Assembly: GCF_014773275.1 (NCBI RefSeq)
Contig: NZ_JACWMW010000002.1
Location: 248,001 to 312,000, forward strand
Length of the DNA: 64,000 nt
DNA from: Mucilaginibacter rigui
Lineage (GTDB): Bacteria > Bacteroidota > Bacteroidia > Sphingobacteriales > Sphingobacteriaceae
Direction of reading: 5' to 3'
How positions within the stretch are numbered: position 1 is the stretch's first letter; every line of letters starts with the position of its first letter. The translations under genes and the position numbers were made by a program. Below are positions 42,492 through 50,997 of the stretch, piece by piece. Under the pieces are notes generated by a model. It saw only the letters and a program-made list of their open reading frames with translations, did no database searches and was not told the DNA's origin.

Positions 42492-42506
42492 AAGCAAAAT
42501 TCCTAT

Positions 42507-44765
42507 ATGCGCCGTATCAACCCCAAATATATCCGTATTGCAGGTATAACCGTTCTAATATTAGTAGTTATTATGCTGATAGGCGGATACGTTGCCTATT
42601 CTAAACGTGAGGTATTGCTGCAAAAAGCTATTTACAAAGCTAAAGCAAAAGCCAAAAGGGATTATAATTTAGATGTAAAAATAGGTTCGGCGCGTTTTAC
42701 AGGGCTTAGTACTGTTGCCTTTACCGATATCACCGTAGTACCATTTCAGCGCGACAGCCTGTTTTCGGTAAAAGATTTTAGCGTTAGCGTAAAGGTTCTC
42801 CCGCTGATATTTGGCAACATCAAACTGGCCGATGTTATACTGCAGAACGGCCGCCTCAACTTAACCAGCATAAAAGGCGTAAAAAACTTCGATTTCCTTT
42901 TTAAAAAGAAAAAAGATACTACCAGTACGGGTAACAAGGTAGACCTGTCCGAACTCTCAAACAACCTCATCAATGAGGTGCTTTACAAAATTCCGGATAA
43001 CCTTTCGCTGCATAACTTTTTGGTGAGCTTTGTTGACGATAGCGCCCGCTTAAAAATGCTGGCCCAAACCGCCATTATTAAAAATGGCAAGCTGGCCTCA
43101 ACCATTAAAGTTGACGACGGGGCTGCCACCTGGCATATTGATGGTAAGATGCAGCCCTCAGATAAAGATATTGATGTGCACCTGTATGCCGATGGAAAAA
43201 AGGTAGAGCTGCCCATCATCGAAAAGAAATTTAAACTAAAGCTAAACTTTGATACCCTGAGCACCCGCTTAAGCAATGTTAAACACAGCAACGGCGAAAC
43301 AAAGGTATACGGGTCATGGAGTGTACGTAACCTGTTATTGAACCATCCAGGGTTATCGGTAAGTGATATTGTGATACCCAATGGATCGGTAGATGCCAAC
43401 GTATTTGTGGGCACTAATTATATCTCGCTCGATAGCTCGTCTGTTATCCACCTTAAAAAGCTTACCGCTAACCCGTATTTAAAATACACACTTAACCCGG
43501 TTAAAATATACGAGGTAAAGGTAAATACAGGTTGGGTTAACGCGCAGGATGTTTTCGATTCGTTCCCCACCGGGATGTTCGAATCATTAGACGGGATACA
43601 GGCAACAGGCAAACTAAACTACAGCCTTAACATGTTCCTGAACTGGGCGCATATTGATGATATGGTTTTTGATTCGCGCCTGCAAAAAGACAAAGACTTC
43701 AGGATCGTGAAATACGGCAGGGCCGACCTGGGCAAGCTTAACAAAACATTTGTTTACACCCCGTACGAAAAAGGTAAAGCCATGCCGCCGCATACTATAG
43801 GCCCAGGTGCTCCTAACTTTACCCCGCTGGAGCAGATCTCGCCAAACGTTCGCAACGCGGTGATGACGGCCGAAGACCCGTCGTTTTACACCAACCGCGG
43901 TTTTGTGGATGAGTCCATCCGCAAATCGTTCATTACCGATATTAAGGAAAAGAAATTTAAACGCGGTGGCAGTACTATTTCCATGCAGCTCATCAAAAAT
44001 GCGTTTTTGAGCCGCAACAAAACTCTGTCGCGCAAAATAGAGGAGATCCTGATTGTTTGGCTGATAGAGAATAACCGTATCATGAGCAAGAACCGTATGC
44101 TTGAGGTTTATTTTAATATTATTGAGTGGGGCCGTGGTATATATGGCATTGGGGAAGCAGCCAGGTATTATTTTGGCAAATCGCCTTCAGAGCTTTCCGT
44201 TGGCGAGAGTATTTACCTTGCCAGTATTGTACCTAACCCCAAAGCGGGCCTATATGCTTTCCAGCCCGATGGAACGCTTAGGCAGGGCCTGCATGGCTAT
44301 TTTAACCTTATAGGCAGGCTGATGGCGGGCAAAGGGCTTATAGCGCGCGACACGAATGCCTATGGCTTTTACGGGGTGCGTTTACGGGAAGGCCTGCGCA
44401 GAACAATTGCGCCTATTGATACAGCAGTGGCGGATAGCCTGATGCATCAAACCGACGATGATAACAACACGGGCATTGGCGTTACGCCTGTTTTTGAAGA
44501 GCCCAAACACCCCAATTTTTTCCAACGCTTATTTGGTAAGAAAGACACTACCGCAGCCAAGCTTGAAAAAAAGATAGAGGAAACCAATGACGCTATAAAA
44601 ACCCGCCTTAAACAGGAAATTGAAAAGGTAAAAGCCGATTATAAATTACGGGTAGATAACGTGGATACCGCCGGTAAAACCAAAAAAGAAATAAAGGCTG
44701 AGAAAAACCGGTTGAAAGATGAGGGCAAAGAAAAGGTGAAAGAGTTAAAAGACCGCATGCCTTAA
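42507..44765 (+). CDS. GT51 peptidoglycan transglycosylase with AsmA-like N-terminal region
   Basis: A 752-residue membrane-anchored protein. One N-terminal helix (about 9-28) leads into some 390 residues that look like the repeated beta structure of AsmA/DUF748 proteins (I-G-S-A-R-F-T-G-L-S-T-V-A-F-T-D-I-T, then L-A-D-V-I-L-Q-N-G-R-L-N). The GT51 glycosyltransferase domain follows (about 440-640): M-T-A-E-D-P-S-F-Y, G-G-S-T-I-S-M-Q-L-I-K-N, and E-V-Y-F-N-I-I-E-W-G. These include the catalytic glutamate and moenomycin-site residues. No penicillin-binding domain is present. The C-terminus is a charged coiled segment. It polymerises lipid II; the N-terminal region may interact with envelope components. 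Confidence 0.85.
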   Translation: MRRINPKYIRIAGITVLILVVIMLIGGYVAYSKREVLLQKAIYKAKAKAKRDYNLDVKIGSARFTGLSTVAFTDITVVPFQRDSLFSVKDFSVSVKVLPLIFGNIKLADVILQNGRLNLTSIKGVKNFDFLFKKKKDTTSTGNKVDLSELSNNLINEVLYKIPDNLSLHNFLVSFVDDSARLKMLAQTAIIKNGKLASTIKVDDGAATWHIDGKMQPSDKDIDVHLYADGKKVELPIIEKKFKLKLNFDTLSTRLSNVKHSNGETKVYGSWSVRNLLLNHPGLSVSDIVIPNGSVDANVFVGTNYISLDSSSVIHLKKLTANPYLKYTLNPVKIYEVKVNTGWVNAQDVFDSFPTGMFESLDGIQATGKLNYSLNMFLNWAHIDDMVFDSRLQKDKDFRIVKYGRADLGKLNKTFVYTPYEKGKAMPPHTIGPGAPNFTPLEQISPNVRNAVMTAEDPSFYTNRGFVDESIRKSFITDIKEKKFKRGGSTISMQLIKNAFLSRNKTLSRKIEEILIVWLIENNRIMSKNRMLEVYFNIIEWGRGIYGIGEAARYYFGKSPSELSVGESIYLASIVPNPKAGLYAFQPDGTLRQGLHGYFNLIGRLMAGKGLIARDTNAYGFYGVRLREGLRRTIAPIDTAVADSLMHQTDDDNNTGIGVTPVFEEPKHPNFFQRLFGKKDTTAAKLEKKIEETNDAIKTRLKQEIEKVKADYKLRVDNVDTAGKTKKEIKAEKNRLKDEGKEKVKELKDRMP

Positions 44766-44766
44766 T

Positions 44767-45156
44767 ATGCAGGAGCAATTTGATGTTTCATTACCCGCGG
44801 CGTTTGCAATCCCTGAAAATGAAGCGGATTTAAAAACAAGCTTAGAAAATATTTTTGCCCCGCAGGAACCCGCGTTCAGCAGCCTGGCATCTGCCATACA
44901 ATACGAAAACAAACCAAAGTTTGGACCATCGGCAATCAGTAACATACGTTTCGGGGTTGTGCATTATGATATGGCTATACTAAAAGGTCGTTTACGTGTG
45001 ACCTATGATATGCAATTAACATTTGGTTGCGAGGATGTGATCAAAGACCATCTTAACCAGCACTCCTATTATAATTTCCTGTTTATACCGGGGCAGGCCT
45101 TATTACATTTTGAGGGCGACGTGACCGAGCTACCTTCTACAGCCGGTGAATTTTAA
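44767..45156 (+). CDS. Hypothetical soluble protein
   Basis: A 129-residue protein starting one base after the transglycosylase stop and so co-transcribed with it. It reads as an alpha/beta protein (F-A-I-P-E-N-E-A-D-L-K-T-S-L, then I-R-F-G-V-V-H-Y-D-M-A-I-L-K-G-R-L and T-F-G-C-E-D-V-I-K-D-H-L). There is no signal or membrane segment. No family recognised; the tight spacing is the only hint of an envelope link. Confidence 0.72.
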   Translation: MQEQFDVSLPAAFAIPENEADLKTSLENIFAPQEPAFSSLASAIQYENKPKFGPSAISNIRFGVVHYDMAILKGRLRVTYDMQLTFGCEDVIKDHLNQHSYYNFLFIPGQALLHFEGDVTELPSTAGEF

Positions 45157-45218
45157 CTTTCGTATTTAAACTACCAATCCTATAGTCTTTACTTCCGCAT
45201 GACCATTTTTATGTGTTT

Positions 45219-45233
45219 AAACATATATGTTTG
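45219..45233 (+). promoter_or_regulatory. Palindrome and -7-like element upstream of the nitroreductase
   Basis: AAACATATATGTTT (45219-45232) is a perfect palindrome; TATGTTTG (45226-45233) within it matches TAnnTTTG. It lies 27 bases before the nitroreductase start. A regulator bound here would block the promoter. No good -33 element is seen. Confidence 0.4.
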
Positions 45234-45260
45234 CCCGCATAAACAAACGCTGAAAAAATC

Positions 45261-45890
45261 ATGTCATTAGTAGATAAATTGAACTGGCGCTATGCCACAA
45301 AAAAATTCGACAGCACTAAAAAAATAGCTGCTGATAAATTACAAACTATACTGGATGCAGTACAGTTGGCCCCATCATCATTAGGCTTGCAGCACTACCG
45401 CATACTGGTGGTTGAAGCCCCCGCTACCCGTGCCCAATTGCGCGAGGTTGCATATGGCCAGCCGCAAATTACAGATGCATCGCAACTGATAGTTTTTGCC
45501 GCAGAAACCAACATCAACGAAGATTTTGGTAAAAAATTTATAGATAATGTTGCTGCAACCCGCAACGTACCGCGCAAAAACTTAGCCGGTTATGAAAGTA
45601 TGGTGTTAGGTACTATTAACAGCCGTACCCCCGAACAGCTGTTACTTTGGGCGCAAAAACAAGCTTACATCGGCTTAGGTGTATTGGTTACAGCAGCTGC
45701 CGAGCAGGATGTTGATATTTGCCCGATGGAAGGTTTTGACCCTGCCGGTTTTGATAAAATATTAGGCTTAACAGAAAAAGGCTTAACAGCAACCGTTATT
45801 GCAACCATTGGCTACCGCGCCGAAGATGATGCCACAAGCCGGGCAGCAAAAGTACGCAGGCCTGCAAGCGAATTATTTATACACGTATAA
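45261..45890 (+). CDS. NAD(P)H-dependent nitroreductase family protein
   Basis: A 209-residue FMN oxidoreductase of the NfsB-like type. The N-terminus has L-N-W-R-Y-A-T-K-K-F-D (the W-R-x-A/T-K/R-x-F/Y phosphate/FMN site), the middle has A-V-Q-L-A-P-S-S-L-G-L-Q-H-Y-R-I-L-V-V, and the C-terminus has C-P-M-E-G-F-D-P and A-T-I-G-Y-R. It reduces quinones or nitro compounds with NAD(P)H. It is monocistronic and bracketed by a palindromic promoter region and a terminator. Confidence 0.92.
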   Translation: MSLVDKLNWRYATKKFDSTKKIAADKLQTILDAVQLAPSSLGLQHYRILVVEAPATRAQLREVAYGQPQITDASQLIVFAAETNINEDFGKKFIDNVAATRNVPRKNLAGYESMVLGTINSRTPEQLLLWAQKQAYIGLGVLVTAAAEQDVDICPMEGFDPAGFDKILGLTEKGLTATVIATIGYRAEDDATSRAAKVRRPASELFIHV

Positions 45891-45912
45891 ATTGCTTAGT
45901 ATTACATACAAC

Positions 45913-45940
45913 AAAAGGGCGGATATGTATCCGCCCTTTT
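45913..45940 (+). terminator. Terminator after the nitroreductase
   Basis: AAAAGGGCGGAT-atgt-ATCCGCCCTTTT, a perfect 12-base stem ending in T-rich sequence, 22 bases after the stop. Confidence 0.87.
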
Positions 45941-46011
45941 GATTTAGCCTTATTTTTACAGCTAAGTGGGTTTCGGCATGGGCTTTGCATAACTTATTGA
46001 AATACAAAGCC

Positions 46012-46377
46012 ATGAACAAGAAGATATTAATAGTTGACGACAACGAGCTGATAGTAGAAGTAATGAGCTACATTCTCATCAATAGCGGCTATGAGGTATC
46101 ATCGCTACCCAATGGAGATCATGTGTTTGAAGAAGTAAAAAGCACCCACCCCGACCTGCTGATCATTGATGCTATAATGCCCGGTATGGATGGCCGCGAC
46201 ATCTGCAAAATATTAAAACTAAATAAAGCAACAAAAGATCTGCCGGTGATCATCTGCTCGTCTGAAGATAACCTTGATGCCGCACTAACCCAGGATGGCG
46301 CACCAAACGATGTATTACACAAACCGTTTGACATGAATGCGCTGATCAATAAAGTTGCGATGCAATTAGCGGCTTAA
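46012..46377 (+). CDS. Single-domain response regulator (CheY-like)
   Basis: A 121-residue receiver domain with no output domain. It has the acidic pair V-D-D-N, phosphoacceptor Asp53 (L-L-I-I-D-A-I-M-P-G-M-D-G), the switch S-S-E-D and the conserved lysine in L-H-K-P-F-D. The ATG at 46012 gives the usual N-terminus; the longer frame from 45985 adds an unlikely prefix. Its stop codon overlaps the stop of the convergent hydrolase in TTAA. No kinase gene lies beside it. Confidence 0.9.
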   Translation: MNKKILIVDDNELIVEVMSYILINSGYEVSSLPNGDHVFEEVKSTHPDLLIIDAIMPGMDGRDICKILKLNKATKDLPVIICSSEDNLDAALTQDGAPNDVLHKPFDMNALINKVAMQLAA

Positions 46378-48017
46378 TTGATTGGCAATTCATTTGATTT
46401 ATTGAACCGGATATTCCGAACACGGCCGCCCGAAAGCTTAAAGCCAGATATGCCTTTGGCATCCCTGTAAAAAGCTAACATACCTATACCGCCGGTAAAT
46501 TCATCTTTCGTATTTGACGATAATTCAAAGTCTCCCCTGCGAAAATGATGGATAAACAGTTTTCTATCTTTTACATAAATCCGGTATTGAACTTCTAATT
46601 CGGGGCTATAATAAACACCTGTATATTGAGGCAATTCTCCGGGTGGCGTTTTATAAATCATAAAGCGTTTAGCCGGTTTATCCCTAAACGTAAACGTATT
46701 TACCGCGCCGTTTTTATCGGCATGAAAAGTAACGTTTTTATTTGCGGCTTCTAACAGGAATACCGAATCTGAAAGGGCTATTGTTGGGTACGCATCCTCG
46801 CCGCTGTACTGAAACATTAATACACCATTTTGCTGGGCTATGGCAACTTCACCACCTCCCCATTTATAATTGCCCATATATTTATTTAATACAGCCTTAG
46901 CCGGATGATAACTCACTGTTATTTTTGCCGGAGTAGCCGCGTTATTCTTCTTTTCCAGGAACAGTCCCACAAGTTTTCCGGTAAGCCCTCCGCTAAGGTT
47001 ATTGTCGTTAGCATTCCCCAAAACAATAAATGCTAATTTTTGATCAGGAAACATCCTGATGATGGTTCGATAGCCAGCCCATGCGCCGGTGTGCACAATG
47101 CTTTTGTAGCCATTATAATCCTCTGTTTCTAAACCAAAACCATACGCAATTTTAGTTCCGTTGTTTAGGGTTGTCCCTTCAAGCATCCGTGTGTAAACCG
47201 TGTCTTTCGCATCAATGGCCTTTTCAAAAGCTATTGTCCATTTAGCCAGATCATTAACCGATGTATAAAGCGAACTTGAACCATAAGCCGTTAGGATATC
47301 GGTGCTTTTTACAAAAACACCATTATCCGGGTAGTAAGAAGATGCCAGCCCCGGTATAACTTTTCGGCTATCATCTAAAAAGAAGGTATCACCCATGCCC
47401 AATGGCTTAAAAATATTTCCGCTTGTCCATTCGCGGAAGGTTTTACCGGTAACCTTTTCTACTATTGCCGCCAAAACATTGTAACCGGTGTTAGAGTAAA
47501 AGTGTTCGGATCCCGGCTCAAAATCAAGTTCCTTTTGATGTTTAACCATATTCATGATATCATCAAACGAACAAAGTTCGCTGTAGCGCCAACCGGCAAC
47601 CTCCAAAGCCTCGGGCCAATCACGCAGGCCGCTGGTATGGTGCACCAGGTTGCCAATGGTAATAACCTTTCCTATTTTCGGGAACTCCGGCAGGTATTGC
47701 CGTACATCATCATTCAATGATATTTTACCTTGCTGTATTAATGTAGATATAGCGAACCCGGTAAATTGCTTTGACAAAGAGGCAACATCAAAAATACTTG
47801 ATGCAGTTATGGGAACCTGATATTCCATGCTGGCCAAGCCATACCCTTTGGTAAATATTACCTGCCCATTTTTTACAACAGCAACCGCACAACCAGGGTT
47901 ATTAGTGCTATATGTGGCAAATATAGAATCTATCCCGGCGCCAATATTTGTCTGAGCCTGGCAAATGCACACTATTAACAGAAAAATGACCAGCGCCGAA
48001 ATGGTTATTCTTTTCAT
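46374..48017 (-). CDS. Class-C beta-lactamase-like serine hydrolase
   Basis: A 547-residue exported protein (signal peptide, then A-Q-T-N). The beta-lactamase fold shows S-L-S-K (S-x-x-K, Ser80), Y-S-N (Y-x-N) in H-F-Y-S-N-T-G-Y-N, and H-T-G at the third motif, as in class C enzymes and D-aminopeptidase/esterases. About 150 C-terminal residues form a lipocalin-like beta domain seen in many Bacteroidota serine hydrolases. It is the third gene of the blaI-blaR1 operon, 8 bases after blaR1, so it is probably induced by cell-wall stress. True beta-lactamase activity cannot be told from sequence. Confidence 0.87.
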   Translation of the reverse strand: MKRITISALVIFLLIVCICQAQTNIGAGIDSIFATYSTNNPGCAVAVVKNGQVIFTKGYGLASMEYQVPITASSIFDVASLSKQFTGFAISTLIQQGKISLNDDVRQYLPEFPKIGKVITIGNLVHHTSGLRDWPEALEVAGWRYSELCSFDDIMNMVKHQKELDFEPGSEHFYSNTGYNVLAAIVEKVTGKTFREWTSGNIFKPLGMGDTFFLDDSRKVIPGLASSYYPDNGVFVKSTDILTAYGSSSLYTSVNDLAKWTIAFEKAIDAKDTVYTRMLEGTTLNNGTKIAYGFGLETEDYNGYKSIVHTGAWAGYRTIIRMFPDQKLAFIVLGNANDNNLSGGLTGKLVGLFLEKKNNAATPAKITVSYHPAKAVLNKYMGNYKWGGGEVAIAQQNGVLMFQYSGEDAYPTIALSDSVFLLEAANKNVTFHADKNGAVNTFTFRDKPAKRFMIYKTPPGELPQYTGVYYSPELEVQYRIYVKDRKLFIHHFRRGDFELSSNTKDEFTGGIGMLAFYRDAKGISGFKLSGGRVRNIRFNKSNELPIN

Positions 48018-48025
48018 CTAACTAA

Positions 48026-50164
48026 TTAAAAGGCGCTTTTCATGGTGATATACTTATTGATATCGTTTGATTTAAAGCCCTTTTCGCGCATATCTGTGAT
48101 ATACTGCGGGGTTATGCCCAAAGCTTTCAACGCGGTTGCATCATCTAAAGAAATATCGCCAAAACCCATGCCTTTAAAGCTCTTCACATATTCTGGCGTT
48201 ACACCTAATGCTTTTAGGCCCGCCGCTTTGTCGGCATTTATTTTAAAGCCGGCATTTTTAAATCCGTTCAAATACTCGGGAGTTATACCCAATGCTTTCA
48301 TCGATACATAGTCCTCCGACCCCATTGTATACCCGGCATTTTTAAAGCTTTGCACATACTCCGGCGTAACACCAACGGCTTTCATGCCGGTAAGGTCGCT
48401 GCTGCTCAGGTTGGTTAAGCCTGCTTTTTTTAAGCCGCTCACAAACGCATCATCTACACCTAAGGCTTTGTAGGCAATCATATCATCGGCATTATCCTCA
48501 TCTGCTTTTGACGCGTGGTTCTTCGGCTTAACATTAGCAGGGGTTGCTGTTCCGGTGCGTGCATTTTTAAACTTGGTAATGTATTCTCCGTTTATGCCTT
48601 GTGCCTTAAAGCTTACCAATTTATCAAATGAGGCGTTGGGGTAACCCGCCTTGCAGATCTCGGCAATAAAAGCGCCGTTAATACCCATTGCCCTTCCGGT
48701 TATCAGGTCCTGTTCGCTAATATCCGGGAAACCATTCTGCTTTAACGATACAATGTAAGGTTCATCTACACCCAGGGCTGCGGTGGCAATCAAGTCGCCT
48801 TTCGACAGGTTTTTGTACCCCTGGCGGTGCATCATGGCAACATAACTCTTTTTAATGTTGATCATAAAAAAGGCCATCTCGTCGTTCTTTTCAATACCCT
48901 TTATGCCCTGGCTTTGCAGGTATTTAACATATTCGGCATTGCTTACAAACTTATAATGCCCGCTACCTTTGTTGCCGTCAAATCTGCCGGTAAAATTCAT
49001 CGTCCCAGCTTCGCGAATCAGTTTAAAATCGCCGTTGCCGGTTCTTGGTAACGATGTAAACTCACTTAACAGGAAGTTACTGTTACTCATGTGGTTTTTA
49101 TTATCTTCATTATAAAACTGTATATCTACCTTATTACCATTTATGGTTGCTTTCCAGCTACCTTCCTGTTCGGTATCTGAAACAACGTAATTTGTTTCGC
49201 TTTTTACAACTACCGGGCGGCGGCTTGCCATTGGTTCATTAAAAGCGCACATTAAAAATGCCATCAGCGGCAGCAGGAAAAAGTATTTCCAGGTGGTATG
49301 TATGTTTGATCGTTTTGCGTTCATCATAACAATTCGTTTTTTAAGGAGTGATTGATTATAGTTGGTTGTTATCCGAAGCGACAGGTTGGGTACCGATACC
49401 TTTAGCAGGCTCATTTGGTACATTTCCCTTTCTACTTCGTTATGAGTTAGTATATCGCTATCAGTTAAATATTCAAGGTTATTCTCCAGTTCCTTACGGT
49501 ATAGCCAGGCAAACGGGTTAAACCACTGAAACACCAGCATCAGCTCGGCCAATAACAAATCAAAGCTGTGCCCCTGTTTAACGTGGATCTTCTCATGAAG
49601 TAATATCTGGCTGTAGGTATCCCAATCGTATTTAGCCGGGTTTATAAAAATATAGTTACCGAAAGAGCATGGGGCTTTATCTGTATCCAGTTCTACAATA
49701 CGGAACTGCCCATCCTGTATGGCAGGGCTTTTATACGCCTGGCGTACCAGCACCACAACCTGCAGTAAAAAGTTTAACCCAAAGGCCGCCACCCCGCACC
49801 AGTAAAGCCATAATGCCCATTTTAAAAGTTGCGGCATAAGCGCGGTAGCCGTTTCGGTAACCGATGTTTCTTTTACCGGCACTACCGTTGGCTTTACAGG
49901 CTGCGGCTCGGGGTGCTCTGTAAACTGCACCGGTTTTTGCGGCGATTGGTTCAGGTTCGGAGATGGTATTACAGCAACCCCGGTCGTTTTTCGTAAAGCC
50001 CACTGTTGCGGCACACGCAGCAATGGCAGCACAAATGTCAGGGCCAGGCAAGCCAGCAGCACCCAGCGGTTTAAATGATGAAAGGTTTCCTTTTGCAATA
50101 ACAACTTGTAAAACAAAAGGCAAAAGCCTATCAGCAATGCAACATGCAATACGTATGGTATCAT
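48026..50164 (-). CDS. BlaR1-like M56 peptidase with C-terminal tandem repeats
   Basis: A 712-residue membrane sensor/protease. Four hydrophobic helices enclose an M56 zinc domain with H-E-K-I-H near residues 190-194, then W-F-N-P-F-A-W and E-L-E-N-N-L-E-Y-L-T-D. Beyond the last helix (about 305) the penicillin-binding sensor of classical BlaR1 is missing. In its place, residues about 415-712 form some nine tandem repeats of 28-29 residues with the pattern K-A-L-G-V-T-P-E-Y-V-x-x-F-K-x-A-G-F. M56 peptidases cleave BlaI-type repressors on induction. It overlaps blaI by four bases and precedes the hydrolase by eight. Confidence 0.9.
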   Translation of the reverse strand: MIPYVLHVALLIGFCLLFYKLLLQKETFHHLNRWVLLACLALTFVLPLLRVPQQWALRKTTGVAVIPSPNLNQSPQKPVQFTEHPEPQPVKPTVVPVKETSVTETATALMPQLLKWALWLYWCGVAAFGLNFLLQVVVLVRQAYKSPAIQDGQFRIVELDTDKAPCSFGNYIFINPAKYDWDTYSQILLHEKIHVKQGHSFDLLLAELMLVFQWFNPFAWLYRKELENNLEYLTDSDILTHNEVEREMYQMSLLKVSVPNLSLRITTNYNQSLLKKRIVMMNAKRSNIHTTWKYFFLLPLMAFLMCAFNEPMASRRPVVVKSETNYVVSDTEQEGSWKATINGNKVDIQFYNEDNKNHMSNSNFLLSEFTSLPRTGNGDFKLIREAGTMNFTGRFDGNKGSGHYKFVSNAEYVKYLQSQGIKGIEKNDEMAFFMINIKKSYVAMMHRQGYKNLSKGDLIATAALGVDEPYIVSLKQNGFPDISEQDLITGRAMGINGAFIAEICKAGYPNASFDKLVSFKAQGINGEYITKFKNARTGTATPANVKPKNHASKADEDNADDMIAYKALGVDDAFVSGLKKAGLTNLSSSDLTGMKAVGVTPEYVQSFKNAGYTMGSEDYVSMKALGITPEYLNGFKNAGFKINADKAAGLKALGVTPEYVKSFKGMGFGDISLDDATALKALGITPQYITDMREKGFKSNDINKYITMKSAF

Positions 50165-50523
50165 TTCTTGTTGGTTTTAATCAGGTTTAATATCTCTTCA
50201 AGTTCCTGTTCGCTAATTTTCTGTTCTTTGGCAAAAAAGGCAAGCATGCTCGGGTACGAGTCATCAAAGTATTGGCTCACAATATCCTTCATAGCATGTT
50301 TCTGATACTCCTCGCGAGTAACTTTTGGATAGTAGTGGTAAATGTTCCCGATAGTATCATGATCCAAAAACCCCTTCTCCTCCAGTATCTTCACCATGGT
50401 AGCTACCGAGTTATAATGCGGCTTTGGGTCGGGCATTTCGGGGATGATCTCTTTGATAAAAGCTTTCCCCAGTTTCCAAAACACCTGCATTATTTGTTCT
50501 TCGCGCTTAGCCAGTTTTTGCAT
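50161..50523 (-). CDS. BlaI/MecI-family repressor
   Basis: A 120-residue winged-helix repressor. It has A-K-R-E-E-Q-I-M-Q-V-F-W-K-L-G, the family start, then the recognition helix region P-H-Y-N-S-V-A-T-M-V-K-I-L-E-E-K-G-F and the C-terminal dimer helices. The ATG at 50523 gives the usual N-terminus; the longer frame from 50544 overlaps the operator region. Two dyads upstream (50549-50588) are its obvious site. It is the first gene of the operon and the substrate for the overlapping M56 peptidase. Confidence 0.93.
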   Translation of the reverse strand: MQKLAKREEQIMQVFWKLGKAFIKEIIPEMPDPKPHYNSVATMVKILEEKGFLDHDTIGNIYHYYPKVTREEYQKHAMKDIVSQYFDDSYPSMLAFFAKEQKISEQELEEILNLIKTNKK

Positions 50524-50541
50524 AAAATTTAAATTATAAAA

Positions 50542-50588
50542 CAAGTTTAATACTAATCAATTAGTATTGCAACTAATTGATTAGTATT
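50542..50588 (-). promoter_or_regulatory. blaI promoter with tandem dyad operators
   Basis: Box 1 is AATACTAAT-CA-ATTAGTATT (50549-50568), box 2 ACTAAT-TG-ATTAGT (50572-50585); together they form a perfect 17-base inverted repeat. On the minus strand TTG (50572-50570), a 20-base spacer and TAAACTTG (50549-50542) fit a promoter with one -7 mismatch. Box 1 fills the spacer, as expected for a repressor that blocks its own promoter. A third half-site, ACTAATTGATT, is at 50608. Confidence 0.7.
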
Positions 50589-50639
50589 TCTTTGGGAAAG
50601 CAACTTAACTAATTGATTTATAGATTGATAATTTTCACT

Positions 50640-50905
50640 AAACAGGTTGCTATGCTGAGCGATAGCAAAGCACTTATAGCCGCCATATAAGTTGTAGAGG
50701 GATAGTCAGCCGGTAATCATTTAGGACAGGGGGATTTTAGCGTAAAGTGGTTCACGGTAAAGCGTGGACGCTTTACGGAATAATTTACCGCTGTCGCGAG
50801 CTTTCAGCTCGTGATACGGCATGGCTACAGCTTTCAGCTGTCGTAAGCTGAAAGCTTACTTTGTGCCACATCACGAGTTACGCTACGCTAAACTCGCGAC
50901 AGTAA
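50640..50905. repeat. Nested inverted-repeat element
   Basis: In the gene-free stretch 50589-50997. CTGTCGCGAG (50791-50800) pairs with CTCGCGACAG (50893-50902), CTCGTGAT (50808) with ATCACGAG (50870), and AGCTTTCAGCT (50829) with AGCTGAAAGCT (50846). GTAAAGCGT/ACGCTTTAC (50757-50776) is a separate hairpin. No coding frame. It has the look of stacked dispersed repeats or a long structured RNA/DNA element. Confidence 0.65.
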
Positions 50906-50997
50906 AGGATATTTTTGCCAGCAGCCAAATTCAAAAACACCTTATTATCAGTCGTTTATTGATATTCGCATTCGGCCACGGCGGTGAACGTGAACAC

